Source: Caldilineaceae bacterium
Lineage (GTDB): Bacteria; Chloroflexota; Anaerolineae; Caldilineales; Caldilineaceae
Direction of reading: 5' to 3'
DNA: 64,000 bases
NCBI GenBank assembly: GCA_020634755.1
Contig: JACKBC010000031.1
Location: 17,252 to 81,251 of the forward strand
Position 1 is the stretch's first letter, and each line of letters begins with the position of its first letter. Below are positions 1-7,639 of this stretch, in pieces. Below the pieces are notes generated by a model, which saw nothing but the letters and a program-made list of their open reading frames with translations, was not told the DNA's origin and did not search any database. Made by a program: the position numbers and the translations under genes.

Positions 1-56
1 TTTTCGTCATATTTCAGAAAAGTATCGGTTGCTTTATCGAGTTTCCATTCAGCCAT
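1..56 (-). CDS. partial hypothetical protein (runs off left edge)
   Basis: An ATG at 56 on the minus strand opens a frame with no stop to the window edge; the visible N-terminus is MAEWKLDKATDTFLKYDE. The ATG lies inside the last codons of the upstream 68-aa gene (8-nt overlap of start and stop), which suggests translational coupling and one operon. Only 18 residues are visible, so no family can be named. Its place next to the integrase makes it likely cargo of the integrated element. A toxin-antitoxin arrangement is possible from the overlap alone but nothing in the residues shows it. Confidence 0.5.
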   Translation of the reverse strand, partial: MAEWKLDKATDTFLKYDE

Positions 57-255
57 GCTTCACCTCATGAAATTCAAACTCAATTGGTTCATCTGGATTA
101 ACATCTTCCAAGATTTGCCCAGTTCGCAGATCGATAACAAAGCCCATATCTTCCAGCCACACAATCTCAATGGCTGGCATGGGCAAAGTAAGCCCCTCCA
201 ATGCTGCAAACGCTTCAAGCTCTTCAACACGTGTAATATTCGATTGTTGATTCAT
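49..255 (-). CDS. small acidic hypothetical protein, 68 aa
   Basis: The frame starts at ATG 255 with an AAAGGA Shine-Dalgarno about 10 nt upstream and ends at TGA 49. The product is short and acidic (many Asp/Glu in the C-terminal half), with no membrane segment or known motif that I recognise. It overlaps the start of the next minus-strand gene by 8 nt, the usual layout of a coupled two-gene operon. Upstream lies a perfect 8-bp inverted repeat (318-340) that could be an operator. It sits inside the integrated element bounded by the tRNA-Pro fragment, so it is probably mobile cargo. An antitoxin or small regulatory protein is possible; no function is assigned. Confidence 0.6.
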   Translation of the reverse strand: MNQQSNITRVEELEAFAALEGLTLPMPAIEIVWLEDMGFVIDLRTGQILEDVNPDEPIEFEFHEVKHG

Positions 256-317
256 GGTGAATCGGTCCTTTCCGGCCTTATTTGGCCATCTAAGAACCGT
301 GAGAAGATGATAAGGGG

Positions 318-340
318 AAGAGAGTATGCTAAACTCTCTT
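318..340. promoter_or_regulatory. inverted repeat, possible operator
   Basis: AAGAGAGT at 318-325 is matched by ACTCTCTT at 333-340 with a 7-nt spacer, a perfect 8-bp dyad about 65 bp upstream of the two-gene minus-strand operon. The size and position fit a dimeric repressor site. No repressor gene is visible in the window next to it. Confidence 0.35.
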
Positions 341-377
341 TAGCCCTTACCGTGGTCTAGTCACGGTTTTGGGTTAT

Positions 378-412
378 GCGGGTGGGTGGTGGTTTCGACA
401 CCATTCACCCGC
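378..412. terminator. strong hairpin between integrase and cargo operon
   Basis: A 14-nt arm at 378-391 pairs with 399-412 (12 of 14 pairs, 7-nt loop). It lies between the 3' end of the integrase gene and the divergent small-gene promoter. The flanks are A-rich on the right rather than T-rich, so rho-independent termination is only moderately supported. It could also be a recombination or folding signal of the element. A second small hairpin (349-354 with 362-367) followed by TTTT lies just upstream. Confidence 0.35.
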
Positions 413-498
413 TGCAAAAATATTTATGTTAGATCTGTATGTTGTGCCATTTATTTACACAAGCACAATATATAGATTTGGCACCAAACAGAAACGGT

Positions 499-1419
499 TT
501 ATAGTTTCCAGTTGTCGGCTGGGCTGTGCTTTTGCCCGGCGTCCAGGTCTTGTTCTGCTATGCGGGCATAGTGCATCACCATTTCAAGCGATTCATGCCC
601 AAGTAGTTCTTTGAGTAAAAACACATTGCCGCCATTGCGTAAGAAGTTGATAGCAAACGTGTGACGAAACTTGTGCGGATGAACGTTATCAACCCCTGAG
701 CGCTTTCCTATGCCCTTCAGCGTATGGCGCAAGTTGTTTCTATCCATATGTTGCCCTGTCTTGGTGGAGAACAGCGGCGCGCCTAGTTGGGTGTCCGTCC
801 GGCCCGCCAGATAGCGCCAGATTGCTTTTTGGGTGCGATTCCCTACAACCGCAAAACGTTCCTTGTCGCCCTTGCCGTGTCGAATGTACAAGCGGCCTCG
901 CTTCCGGTCATAGTCTCGCAGTGTTAAGGCGCACAGTTCACTAGCCCTTACGCCTGAATCCAGCAGCGTCAACACAATAGCGCGGTCCCTATCGGCTGTC
1001 GGTCGCTGGCTCTGGGTAATTTTGCCGGTGGCCGTCTCCCATTCCTGGCTGTAGGTAATCCCCTTTAGAAGTTGCTTAACCTCTTCCTGGGTGAACGGTT
1101 CAATCTTCTTTTCGGTATACCTTGGCGTTTGCACCCTACCGCGTATGATGTGCGGTGCGCCCAGTTCCTGTTCAGCCCAGCTCCACAAACTTGATAGCCT
1201 GGCTCTTATATCGTGAATAGAACGCCTCGATAAGTTGCGAGCTGTGGCCTGGTGGGCAAGGAATCGCCTAATGTCGTTGGCGGTTATCTCTTCAAATTCC
1301 ATATCCCCCAAGTAATCAGTTAGCAACCTAAAAACCCATGCATAGCCCTGTATGGTCGCCTTGCTGAAACGTAACTTTTTGTCCAACCAATAACCTTCGA
1401 TGACAGCAGAGAGTTTCAT
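499..1419 (-). CDS. tyrosine recombinase / phage-type integrase
   Basis: This 306-aa protein is a tyrosine recombinase that would catalyse integration and excision of the element. The N-terminal SAM-like core-binding domain spans about residues 1-90 and the catalytic domain about 105-300. The catalytic residues are visible: Arg158 in DSGVRASEL, a Lys in GKGDK near 183, His249 and Arg252 in HKFRHT, His275 in LLGHES and the nucleophile Tyr284 in MHYARI. Length fits XerC/D-like and phage integrases. No clear Shine-Dalgarno precedes the ATG at 1419. The gene sits about 110 bp from a truncated tRNA-Pro, the standard arrangement of a tRNA-targeting integrase beside its attachment site. A chromosomal XerC/D role is less likely because of that scar. 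Confidence 0.9.
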   Translation of the reverse strand: MKLSAVIEGYWLDKKLRFSKATIQGYAWVFRLLTDYLGDMEFEEITANDIRRFLAHQATARNLSRRSIHDIRARLSSLWSWAEQELGAPHIIRGRVQTPRYTEKKIEPFTQEEVKQLLKGITYSQEWETATGKITQSQRPTADRDRAIVLTLLDSGVRASELCALTLRDYDRKRGRLYIRHGKGDKERFAVVGNRTQKAIWRYLAGRTDTQLGAPLFSTKTGQHMDRNNLRHTLKGIGKRSGVDNVHPHKFRHTFAINFLRNGGNVFLLKELLGHESLEMVMHYARIAEQDLDAGQKHSPADNWKL

Positions 1420-1452
1420 AATGATGAGGTTGCCGGTTCGTTTTGTGACAAT

Positions 1453-1499
1453 AAAAAAGCCCTGCCGTTAACCGTGTTTCCACAGTTAGCGACAGGGCT
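1453..1499 (-). terminator. rho-independent terminator upstream of integrase (minus)
   Basis: Arms 1458-1472 and 1485-1499 pair at 13 of 15 positions. On the minus strand the hairpin is followed by a T run (the A run at 1453-1458). It faces transcription entering the element from the tRNA side and would insulate the integrase gene from host read-through. Confidence 0.6.
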
Positions 1500-1528
1500 A
1501 AAATTAGCCTGCTTTCCTTCTCTTCCCC

Positions 1529-1600
<72 letters not shown>

Positions 1601-1634
1601 AGTACGGCTTGAGTGATGAATTACTCGAGCGGAC

Positions 1635-1678
1635 AAAAGCCTTATGCCAACCTTTTTGTTTGGCATGGGGCTTTTTTA
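1635..1678 (+). terminator. terminator of the original tRNA-Pro transcript
   Basis: AAAAGCCTTATGCCAA (1635-1650) pairs with TTGGCATGGGGCTTTT (1660-1675), followed by a T run. It lies 37 bp after the tRNA CCA end on the same strand and fits the native tRNA terminator. Confidence 0.8.
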
Positions 1679-1830
1679 TTTCCATTTTTTCAACCGCACA
1701 CCTCTTCATTCCCCAAGTTTGTCTGCGATCTGGTGACGTCATGGGCGTGACGGCCAACAGGGAGCCAAACGCATGTCGCGGCCTGAATTTCATGGCGAAC
1801 GACACGAAGTGCATCAAAATCCCCCAACAT

Positions 1831-3102
1831 TTATTGCGCCAATTGAATCACCGTGGCCTCGCCCTGCCCCACGCCCACGCACAGCGTAGCCAGCCCATAG
1901 CGCAGAGAGTGTCCTGCCGCCGCCCGCCGGTGCATCTCATAGATCAGCGTGGTCAAAATGCGGGCGCCGGAACAGCCCAACGGATGGCCCAGTGCAATGG
2001 CGCCGCCGTTGACGTTGGTGATCTCTTCGCTTAGGTTGAGTTCGCGCAGCACGGCCAGCGCCTGCACGGCAAAGGCTTCGTTGAGTTCGGCCAGGTCGAT
2101 GTCGGCGATGGTAAGGCCGGCGCGCTGCAAGGCTTTGCGCACAGCATTAACCGGCCCCAGCCCCATGACGCGCGGATCCACGCCCGCCGCCGCCGAGCAG
2201 ACCCAGCGCGCCAGCGGCCGCACGCCCAGCTCGTCCGCCTTCTGTCGCGACATGAGCACCAGCGCACAGGCGCCGTCATTGAGCCCGCTGGCGTTGCCGG
2301 CGGTCACCGTGCCATCATTGCGGAAGGCCGGGCGCAAACGGGCCAGGTCCGCCAGGCTGGTGGCCAGTTCGTAGCCGTCACCGGTTTTGGCGTAGCGGGG
2401 GTGCTCGTCTGCATCCACAATAATGGGGGCGCCGCGACGCTGGGGAATGGAGACTGGCATGAGTTCGCGGGCAAAGTAGCCCTGGTTCATGGCATGGACG
2501 GCGCGCGCCTGGCTTTGCAGCGCAAAGGCATCCTGGGCCTCCCGCGTGATCTCGCCGCCGGCGATTTGGCCGGCGCAGCTCATCTCGTAAATATTCTCGG
2601 CGGTTTCGCCCATGGCCTCCAGCGGAAAAAGCGCTTCCATAGCTGGGTTGGGGTAGCGCCAGCCCAGCGTAGTGTCATAAGCGGTCACGTTGCCGGAGGG
2701 GCCAAAGCCTTCCGGGTTTTTGGGCAGCGAATAGGGGGCGCGGGTCATGCTCTCCACGCCGCCGGCCACAAAAACATCACCCTCGCCACACATGATGGCG
2801 CGGGCGGCCTGGTTGACGGCGTTGAGGCCGCTGGCGCACAGCCGGTTGATGGTAACGCCGGCCACGCTTTGCGGCAGGCCAGCCAGCAGCAGCCCCATGC
2901 GCGCCACGTTGCGGTTATCTTCACCGGCCTGGTTGGCGCAGCCCATGTAGACTTCCTCCACCAGCGCCGGATTGATGCCGGCGCGCTGCACCGCCTCTTT
3001 GATCACCATGCCCGCCAAATCATCCGGACGCACGGTCGAAAGCGCGCCGCGAATGCGCCCAATGGGCGTGCGCACGGCGCTGACGATGACGACTTCGTTC
3101 AT
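1831..3102 (-). CDS. pcaF: acetyl-CoA acyltransferase, 3-oxoadipyl-CoA thiolase type
   Basis: A 423-aa thiolase. It would cleave 3-oxoadipyl-CoA with CoA to succinyl-CoA and acetyl-CoA, the last step of the beta-ketoadipate pathway, in the cytoplasm. The active-site Cys89 lies in INRLCASGLNAV; the C-terminal His373 (ALGHPLGCSG) and Cys408 (LCVGVGQG) are present. GCANQAGEDNRNVARM resembles PcaF-type thiolases. The ATG at 3102 is preferred because MNEVVIVSAVRTP is the family N-terminus; a GTG at 3129 would add nine non-homologous residues. It lies downstream of pcaB, pcaG and pcaH on the same strand, which supports the 3-oxoadipyl-CoA assignment. A general acetyl-CoA acetyltransferase is the alternative. 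Confidence 0.85.
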   Translation of the reverse strand: MNEVVIVSAVRTPIGRIRGALSTVRPDDLAGMVIKEAVQRAGINPALVEEVYMGCANQAGEDNRNVARMGLLLAGLPQSVAGVTINRLCASGLNAVNQAARAIMCGEGDVFVAGGVESMTRAPYSLPKNPEGFGPSGNVTAYDTTLGWRYPNPAMEALFPLEAMGETAENIYEMSCAGQIAGGEITREAQDAFALQSQARAVHAMNQGYFARELMPVSIPQRRGAPIIVDADEHPRYAKTGDGYELATSLADLARLRPAFRNDGTVTAGNASGLNDGACALVLMSRQKADELGVRPLARWVCSAAAGVDPRVMGLGPVNAVRKALQRAGLTIADIDLAELNEAFAVQALAVLRELNLSEEITNVNGGAIALGHPLGCSGARILTTLIYEMHRRAAAGHSLRYGLATLCVGVGQGEATVIQLAQ

Positions 3103-3125
3103 AAAGGGTTTCTCATGTTGAGACC

Positions 3126-3533
3126 TCACGTCATATATAGACGGGTGACGCCGAGATAACGTTCTTCAAGTTCAAACACAATTTCGGCTAACCCAGTTGC
3201 ACACCGGTGGAGATAATCGCGATCATGTGGAATACGCTTCAAATTGCTAATCGTCAGCACAGGCAACCTAGTAGGAGTAACCAAGTGTCGAATTGTATAC
3301 TCTAACGATTTGGCGCCGTCTGTGGTTGTGCGGTTTCCTGTCAGCAACAAGTATCGATGCTCTTGGCAAAAACGCCAGATCACTTCATCATCGACACCTT
3401 TGGGCAAACCAACATCGGGTAGGTTTTTCAGTTAGAGCGATAGAATCTCCAGGAGTTCAAGGCGCGCTAAAACCCTGAAAATTGCCTCATCTTGGCCTTC
3501 GCAATTTTCATCACTCAGAATGATTTGAGCCAT
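3126..3533 (-). pseudogene. DUF5615 PIN-like toxin with in-frame TAA at codon 34
   Basis: The frame opens at ATG 3533 with MAQIILSDENCEGQDEAI, the metal-binding start of DUF5615 PIN-like proteins, and continues to TGA 3126. It is interrupted once by TAA at 3434-3432 (codon 34). Reading resumes in the same frame (LKNLPDVGLPKGVDDE, then LLLTGNRTTTDG and LPVLTISNLKR), typical of the family. The start overlaps the end of the DUF433 gene by 23 nt, the usual antitoxin-toxin layout. A single nonsense change has probably killed the toxin; restarting at TTG 3407 would lose the first catalytic acidic residue. Sequencing error is the alternative. Confidence 0.75.
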
Positions 3534-3885
3534 TTTCTTCCAGCATCATTCGGTTTTTCTCCAGCAATTCATAAAACGCTTTGCGCTGCGGCGTCATCTT
3601 AACCGGAATCTTGGCGCGTTCTGCCGCAATGGCGCGATGATACCGCTCATTCTCAGCCTTTTTGGCCAGGAGTGCGGGCAATTCGGCTTCAAGCTGCTCT
3701 CGATGCTTCTCGATATATTCTAGAGCAACCTGCACCTGCAATGGCTTGAGGTTATGAATTACGCAAAGCGCGTAGAAATCATCGCCTTCCTGTTGCGAAA
3801 GCAAAATGTCATACACCGAAGTGCGGCTTTCGCTCACCATAGGACCGATTTCGGTTTCGAGGATTTTATAACCAGTGAAGCTCAT
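3511..3885 (-). CDS. DUF433-like antitoxin
   Basis: A 124-aa protein with a DUF433-type core at about residues 12-60 (GPMVSESRTSVYDILLSQQE followed by a helix ending VQVALEYIEKHR). DUF433 proteins are winged-helix-like antitoxins that pair with DUF5615 PIN-like nucleases. The C-terminal half is a charged helical extension that could contact the toxin. AAAAGGA precedes the ATG at 3885 with good spacing. The next gene starts inside this one (23-nt overlap), so the two would be co-translated. The toxin partner carries a nonsense codon, so the antitoxin may be an orphan. The pair lies between pcaB and pcaF and looks like a later insertion into the catabolic set. Confidence 0.7.
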   Translation of the reverse strand: MSFTGYKILETEIGPMVSESRTSVYDILLSQQEGDDFYALCVIHNLKPLQVQVALEYIEKHREQLEAELPALLAKKAENERYHRAIAAERAKIPVKMTPQRKAFYELLEKNRMMLEENGSNHSE

Positions 3886-3934
3886 GTCGATGTTCCTTTT
3901 GTGCCAACTTCAAATTCATGCACTTGCAAGCTGA

Positions 3935-5302
3935 TTATACCACATCTGTATCTCGGCTTGCGCTTGCCTCGGCCAAAACTCGGTCGATAAATTGCTGCGT
4001 TGCGCCCAGGTAATTACCCTCATCGCGCAGTGCAGTCCACTCCACCGGCGCCTCGGTCATCCCCTGCACCACGTCAACCAAATGGCGATCCTCGGCCAGC
4101 GCGATCGGCACCGCCTGCGTGACCAGCTCTTTGGCTGTGCTGCGTTCCATGTGGGCGGCCAGGGCAAAGCTGACCGCCTCGGCCAGCATGAGGCCGTCGG
4201 AGGCGGCCACGTTTTGGTGCATCCGTTCGACATCGATCTCTAAATTTTGGCTAAGGAAGAGCGCTTTGTTGAGCGCCGTGGCCGTGTGCGCAAACATTTG
4301 CGGCAAGGTGAGCCACTCCAGCTGCCAGCCGTGAGTGGCGCGCTCATGTTCTTGGATCAACGCCTGGTGCATGGCGGAAAGCTGGGCGGCATTGGCGCGC
4401 GCCGCCGCCATGATCAGCTCGCTGATAATGGGGTTGCTCTTTTGCGGCATGGTGCTGGAGCCGCCACGCGAACGGTCCGCCGATTCCTGCACTTCGCCCA
4501 CTTCGCTTTGGGCCAGCAGAATAATGTCCTGCGCCATTTTGGCCAGGCTGCCGCTGACCAGCGACAGCCAGCCCGCCAGTTCGGCCAGATTGTCGCGCTG
4601 GGTGTGCCAGGGCAGCAACGGTGTGTTGAGATCCAACTCTGCGGCCAACGCTTCGACCACGACCAGGCCGTCGGCGCCCAGCGAGGCCAGCGTACCGGCA
4701 GCACCGCCAAACTGCACGGTGAGCAGTCGCGGCCTTAGCTGCGCCAGCCGCTGTTGATGACGCAACAGCGGCGCCAACCAGTTGGCCACCTTCAGCCCAA
4801 AGGTAATGGGCAGCGCCTGCTGCGAATGGGTGCGCCCGGCCATGAGCGTGTGGCGGTGGCGCTCGGCAAGCTGAGCCAGATGTTGAACGATCTGCCGCAA
4901 TTTGGCTTCCAGAATGGCGAACGCAGCGCGTACCTGCAAGACTAGCGCCGTGTCCATAATGTCTTGCGTGGTGGCGCCCCAGTGGACGTATGATGCGGCA
5001 TCGGCCCCGGCGGTTTTGTGGACGGCCGCGCGCAGCTGGCGCACCAGTTCGATCACCGGCAAACCGGCTTTTTCCGTTCCAGCTTGCAGCAATGCAAAGT
5101 CAATTTCAAGCGCGGCGGCGGTGGATGCAATATGGGCCGCGGCATCGGTGGGAATCACGCCCAGGTGACCTTGGGCTTGCGCCAGCGCGGCTTCCACGTT
5201 GAGCATGTGGCGGACAAACTGGACATCGGAAAAAACAGCGGCCAGTTCAGCATCGCCAAAAAGTTGCGCAAATATCGCTGAGTCTGCGGGTGAAAAAGCC
5301 AT
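3935..5302 (-). CDS. pcaB: 3-carboxy-cis,cis-muconate cycloisomerase
   Basis: This 455-aa member of the fumarase/aspartase superfamily would convert 3-carboxy-cis,cis-muconate, the product of protocatechuate ring cleavage, to 4-carboxymuconolactone. The superfamily signature GGSSTMPQKSNP is intact and HWGATTQDIMDTA and AGRTHSQQALPITFG match the other two conserved regions. The ATG at 5302 lies only 3 nt after the stop of the HIT gene, so the two are translationally coupled. pcaH and pcaG lie upstream on the same strand, which strongly favours PcaB over adenylosuccinate lyase or argininosuccinate lyase. The gene is full length, with a C-terminal cyclase-type domain. Confidence 0.92.
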   Translation of the reverse strand: MAFSPADSAIFAQLFGDAELAAVFSDVQFVRHMLNVEAALAQAQGHLGVIPTDAAAHIASTAAALEIDFALLQAGTEKAGLPVIELVRQLRAAVHKTAGADAASYVHWGATTQDIMDTALVLQVRAAFAILEAKLRQIVQHLAQLAERHRHTLMAGRTHSQQALPITFGLKVANWLAPLLRHQQRLAQLRPRLLTVQFGGAAGTLASLGADGLVVVEALAAELDLNTPLLPWHTQRDNLAELAGWLSLVSGSLAKMAQDIILLAQSEVGEVQESADRSRGGSSTMPQKSNPIISELIMAAARANAAQLSAMHQALIQEHERATHGWQLEWLTLPQMFAHTATALNKALFLSQNLEIDVERMHQNVAASDGLMLAEAVSFALAAHMERSTAKELVTQAVPIALAEDRHLVDVVQGMTEAPVEWTALRDEGNYLGATQQFIDRVLAEASASRDTDVV

Positions 5303-5305
5303 AAT

Positions 5306-5758
5306 TTAATCTTGCAGAAATTCCCGTATTTGCGCTCCGACACTGTTCATTTCATCCTCACCCAGACGCTCCGTTTCAGCGACGCCCAAGCAGCTAAAAA
5401 TGTTGACGCTGCGCCGTTCGGCAGGCTGGTTCGCCATGCGCGGCACAATGTGGAAATGCACGTGCGGATGGTCCGGGTGCTCGGCAAACTGGATGATGTA
5501 AGTTTTGGCGCAACCGGTCACGGCATGCAGCGCCTGCGAAACGCGTCGCTGCAAATCGCCCACTTCAGCAGCTTCGGCGGCGGTTAGTTCAGCAATGGCG
5601 GCCATATGACGGCGCGCCACCAGCACCAGCCAGCCGGGCAATGAGGTGTTGAAGCTGTGGACCACGTCCCAGTGGTCGGTGCGGTAAATGTTATCCCAAA
5701 GCGGCGCGGCCCCGGCATCGCGGCGGGCGGTCAATGTACAGGTGTGGCAAGCGTTCAT
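5306..5758 (-). CDS. HIT family nucleotide hydrolase/transferase
   Basis: A 150-aa histidine-triad protein. The triad is visible as H99-V-H101-F-H103 in HPHVHFHIVPR, and a Cys pair (CHTC, residues 4-7) at the N-terminus may bind zinc as in many bacterial HIT proteins. Family members hydrolyse or transfer nucleoside phosphates such as diadenosine polyphosphates or AMP-lysine adducts; the substrate here is unknown. The ATG at 5758 follows GGATC at moderate spacing. The stop is 3 nt from the pcaB start, so it is carried in the catabolic operon without an obvious pathway role. Confidence 0.85.
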   Translation of the reverse strand: MNACHTCTLTARRDAGAAPLWDNIYRTDHWDVVHSFNTSLPGWLVLVARRHMAAIAELTAAEAAEVGDLQRRVSQALHAVTGCAKTYIIQFAEHPDHPHVHFHIVPRMANQPAERRSVNIFSCLGVAETERLGEDEMNSVGAQIREFLQD

Positions 5759-5801
5759 CAGTGCAGATCCTATTCAATAGAGATTAGCGGAAAAAGATTG
5801 G

Positions 5802-5873
5802 GTACGCGGATAAACGCGGAAACACGCGGATTTTCCTATAGAATCCGCGTGTTTCGGCGTGAATCACGCGTAC
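5802..5873. repeat. long palindrome with nested arms
   Basis: The inner arms 5819-5832 and 5842-5855 are a perfect 14-bp inverted repeat around a 9-nt loop. The outer flanks GTACGCG and CGCGTAC extend the symmetry. It fills the 211-bp gap between the HIT and methyltransferase genes. It could act as a terminator or attenuator within the minus-strand run, or be a dispersed palindromic element; no second copy is seen in this window. Confidence 0.6.
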
Positions 5874-5969
5874 GATTTGGGTGATTTTCTTATTACACAT
5901 GCTTCCGGCCCAGCTTTTGCGACATGAGATGGAATTCGTGGATGGTCATGGGTGCGCATTGGCTTAGAC

Positions 5970-6749
5970 CTACAAGCGCCGCGCCAAATAAACTGTGACT
6001 ACGTAATCCACCGTGATCACGCCCCCAAAGCGCTCAATCGCATCATGGATTTCGCCATAGAGCCATTCCCGCTCAGTCTCGGGCATGATGCGGTGGTCAG
6101 ACATGGTCTGCATGAGCTTGATGTATGCATCTGCCGTGTATTCTGCGCTGTGAGGATATTGGGCGCTAAAGACCGTGCCAAAGCGCCCCGAGGCGTTGAA
6201 GCGTTCCGTAGTGCCGCCTTGGCCATCGTATCGAGCCTGAGGGTGAGCCTTCTGCGGCTGTTTCACCTGCTTTACTTTTTCATAAGCCTGCTGAATTTCC
6301 TGTCGGAGCGCATCTTCGCTTTCTTGTGGACGATTCCAGATGCAGGCCAGCGTGCCGCCGGGAATTAACGCATCGGCCGTTTTGGTAAAGGCAATTTCCG
6401 GGTCCACCCAATGCAGCGCCATGGCGGCGTAGATGAGTTTGAATGAAGCGGCTTCCAGCGGCCATTGCTCAAACACCAAATTCTGAAACGCCACATTGGG
6501 AAAGGCCGCACACTTCTGACGCGCAATGGCGCACATGGCTGCCCCAGGTTCCAGCGCCAATAGCGGATAGCCATAAGGCGCAAAGTGAATGGTGGCTTTG
6601 CCGGTGCCGCAGCCAATCTCCAGCAGCCGATCGCCCTCCTTCACGTTAGCCATGGCCAACAGATCGGCGGCCAGTTGCGGCGGATAGTTTGCCCGGTACT
6701 GATCATATAGCGTAGCCGCTTCATCAAAAACCAGTCGTTGTTCGCGCAT
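5970..6749 (-). CDS. class I SAM-dependent methyltransferase
   Basis: A 259-aa cytoplasmic protein with a Rossmann-type methyltransferase fold. Motif I is LLEIGCGTGK at residues 43-52, the acidic residue ending strand 2 is in LALEPGA (Glu67), and the motif III/IV region reads MALHWVDPE. The acceptor is not evident; similar proteins are annotated only as type 11/25 methyltransferases. AAGGG precedes the ATG at 6749. It lies between pcaG (277 bp upstream) and the HIT-pcaB pair on the same strand, but gaps on both sides with palindromic DNA suggest it need not be co-transcribed. No role in protocatechuate degradation is known for such enzymes. Confidence 0.85.
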   Translation of the reverse strand: MREQRLVFDEAATLYDQYRANYPPQLAADLLAMANVKEGDRLLEIGCGTGKATIHFAPYGYPLLALEPGAAMCAIARQKCAAFPNVAFQNLVFEQWPLEAASFKLIYAAMALHWVDPEIAFTKTADALIPGGTLACIWNRPQESEDALRQEIQQAYEKVKQVKQPQKAHPQARYDGQGGTTERFNASGRFGTVFSAQYPHSAEYTADAYIKLMQTMSDHRIMPETEREWLYGEIHDAIERFGGVITVDYVVTVYLARRL

Positions 6750-7025
6750 GGCTTTACCCTTAGTATAAGAAGCTGATCACAACAAGCTGATGCTAAATTT
6801 TCATTCAATCTCAGAGTGGTGTAAGACATTCTTGGGGAAGCGTAGGCCCAGCGTATTTCTGAAAACTTTACAAAAACCGTCTCAACACCCTTTGTGATTT
6901 TGTGGCTCTTTTGGAACTTAGATGGTTGACACGCTGGCCTCATTTCGGAAGGAGACCACATGAGATCCCGTTGAGCCTAATTTTTTAGCATCTGTGGCAA
7001 TGAACAGTTTTGGCGGGCGAGCCAA

Positions 7026-7583
7026 TCAGGCATCAAAAAAGACGGTTTCGTCCGCGCCCTGCAAGCGGATGTCAAAGCGATAGCAGGGCCAATCGCCAAA
7101 ATCGGCGCGTTGGGCAATCAGCGTGGCGCGGCGCGCTGCATCTACGCTGTTGAGTACCGGGTCATTGGCATTGGCGGTTTCGTCGCTAAAGTAGATGCGC
7201 GTCACCGCGTGAATCAACATGCCACGCGCAAAGATGCGTACATTGATGTACGGCGCCGCATCTGGGCTCAGCGCCCCCGGCTTGACCGTGCGAAAGAGAA
7301 ACTGTCCGTTGTTTACCGTATCGGCCCGGCCAAAGCCGCAAAACGCTTTATCCGCCTGGGCCTGATTTGGGTCCGCGGCATGGTTAAAGTAGCCCTGTGC
7401 ATCCGGCTGCCAGATCTCCAGCAGCGCATCCGGCACCGGCTGTCCATCCCCATCGTACACTGTACCTTCCAACAAAATCCGCTGGCCTTGCGTCTTCTCA
7501 TTCACCAATACATTTTCATCCCCAAAAAAGAGCCCATCATGAAAAAACGGCCCCACGGTTTGGCTGCCGGTCTGAATTAGCAT
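7026..7583 (-). CDS. pcaG: protocatechuate 3,4-dioxygenase alpha subunit
   Basis: This 185-aa protein is the alpha chain of the intradiol dioxygenase that opens protocatechuate to 3-carboxy-cis,cis-muconate. The N-terminus (QTVGPFFHDGL), the DALLEIWQPDAQGYF block and the CYRFDIRLQG C-terminal block match PcaG. As expected for the alpha chain, the full set of iron ligands is not kept. AAAGGA lies 9 nt before the ATG at 7583. pcaH is immediately upstream (56 bp), so the two subunits are made from one transcript, and pcaB follows on the same strand. Confidence 0.92.
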   Translation of the reverse strand: MLIQTGSQTVGPFFHDGLFFGDENVLVNEKTQGQRILLEGTVYDGDGQPVPDALLEIWQPDAQGYFNHAADPNQAQADKAFCGFGRADTVNNGQFLFRTVKPGALSPDAAPYINVRIFARGMLIHAVTRIYFSDETANANDPVLNSVDAARRATLIAQRADFGDWPCYRFDIRLQGADETVFFDA

Positions 7584-7639
7584 ATTACGATTCCTTTCGT
7601 TTTGCAGGGTTGCAACCTTGCCCCTTTGCCACCTTCATA

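Noticed and set aside
3432..3434. TAA in the DUF5615 frame as a recoded codon
   Set aside because: TAA is not a Sec codon and no suppressor context is visible; a nonsense mutation is simpler.
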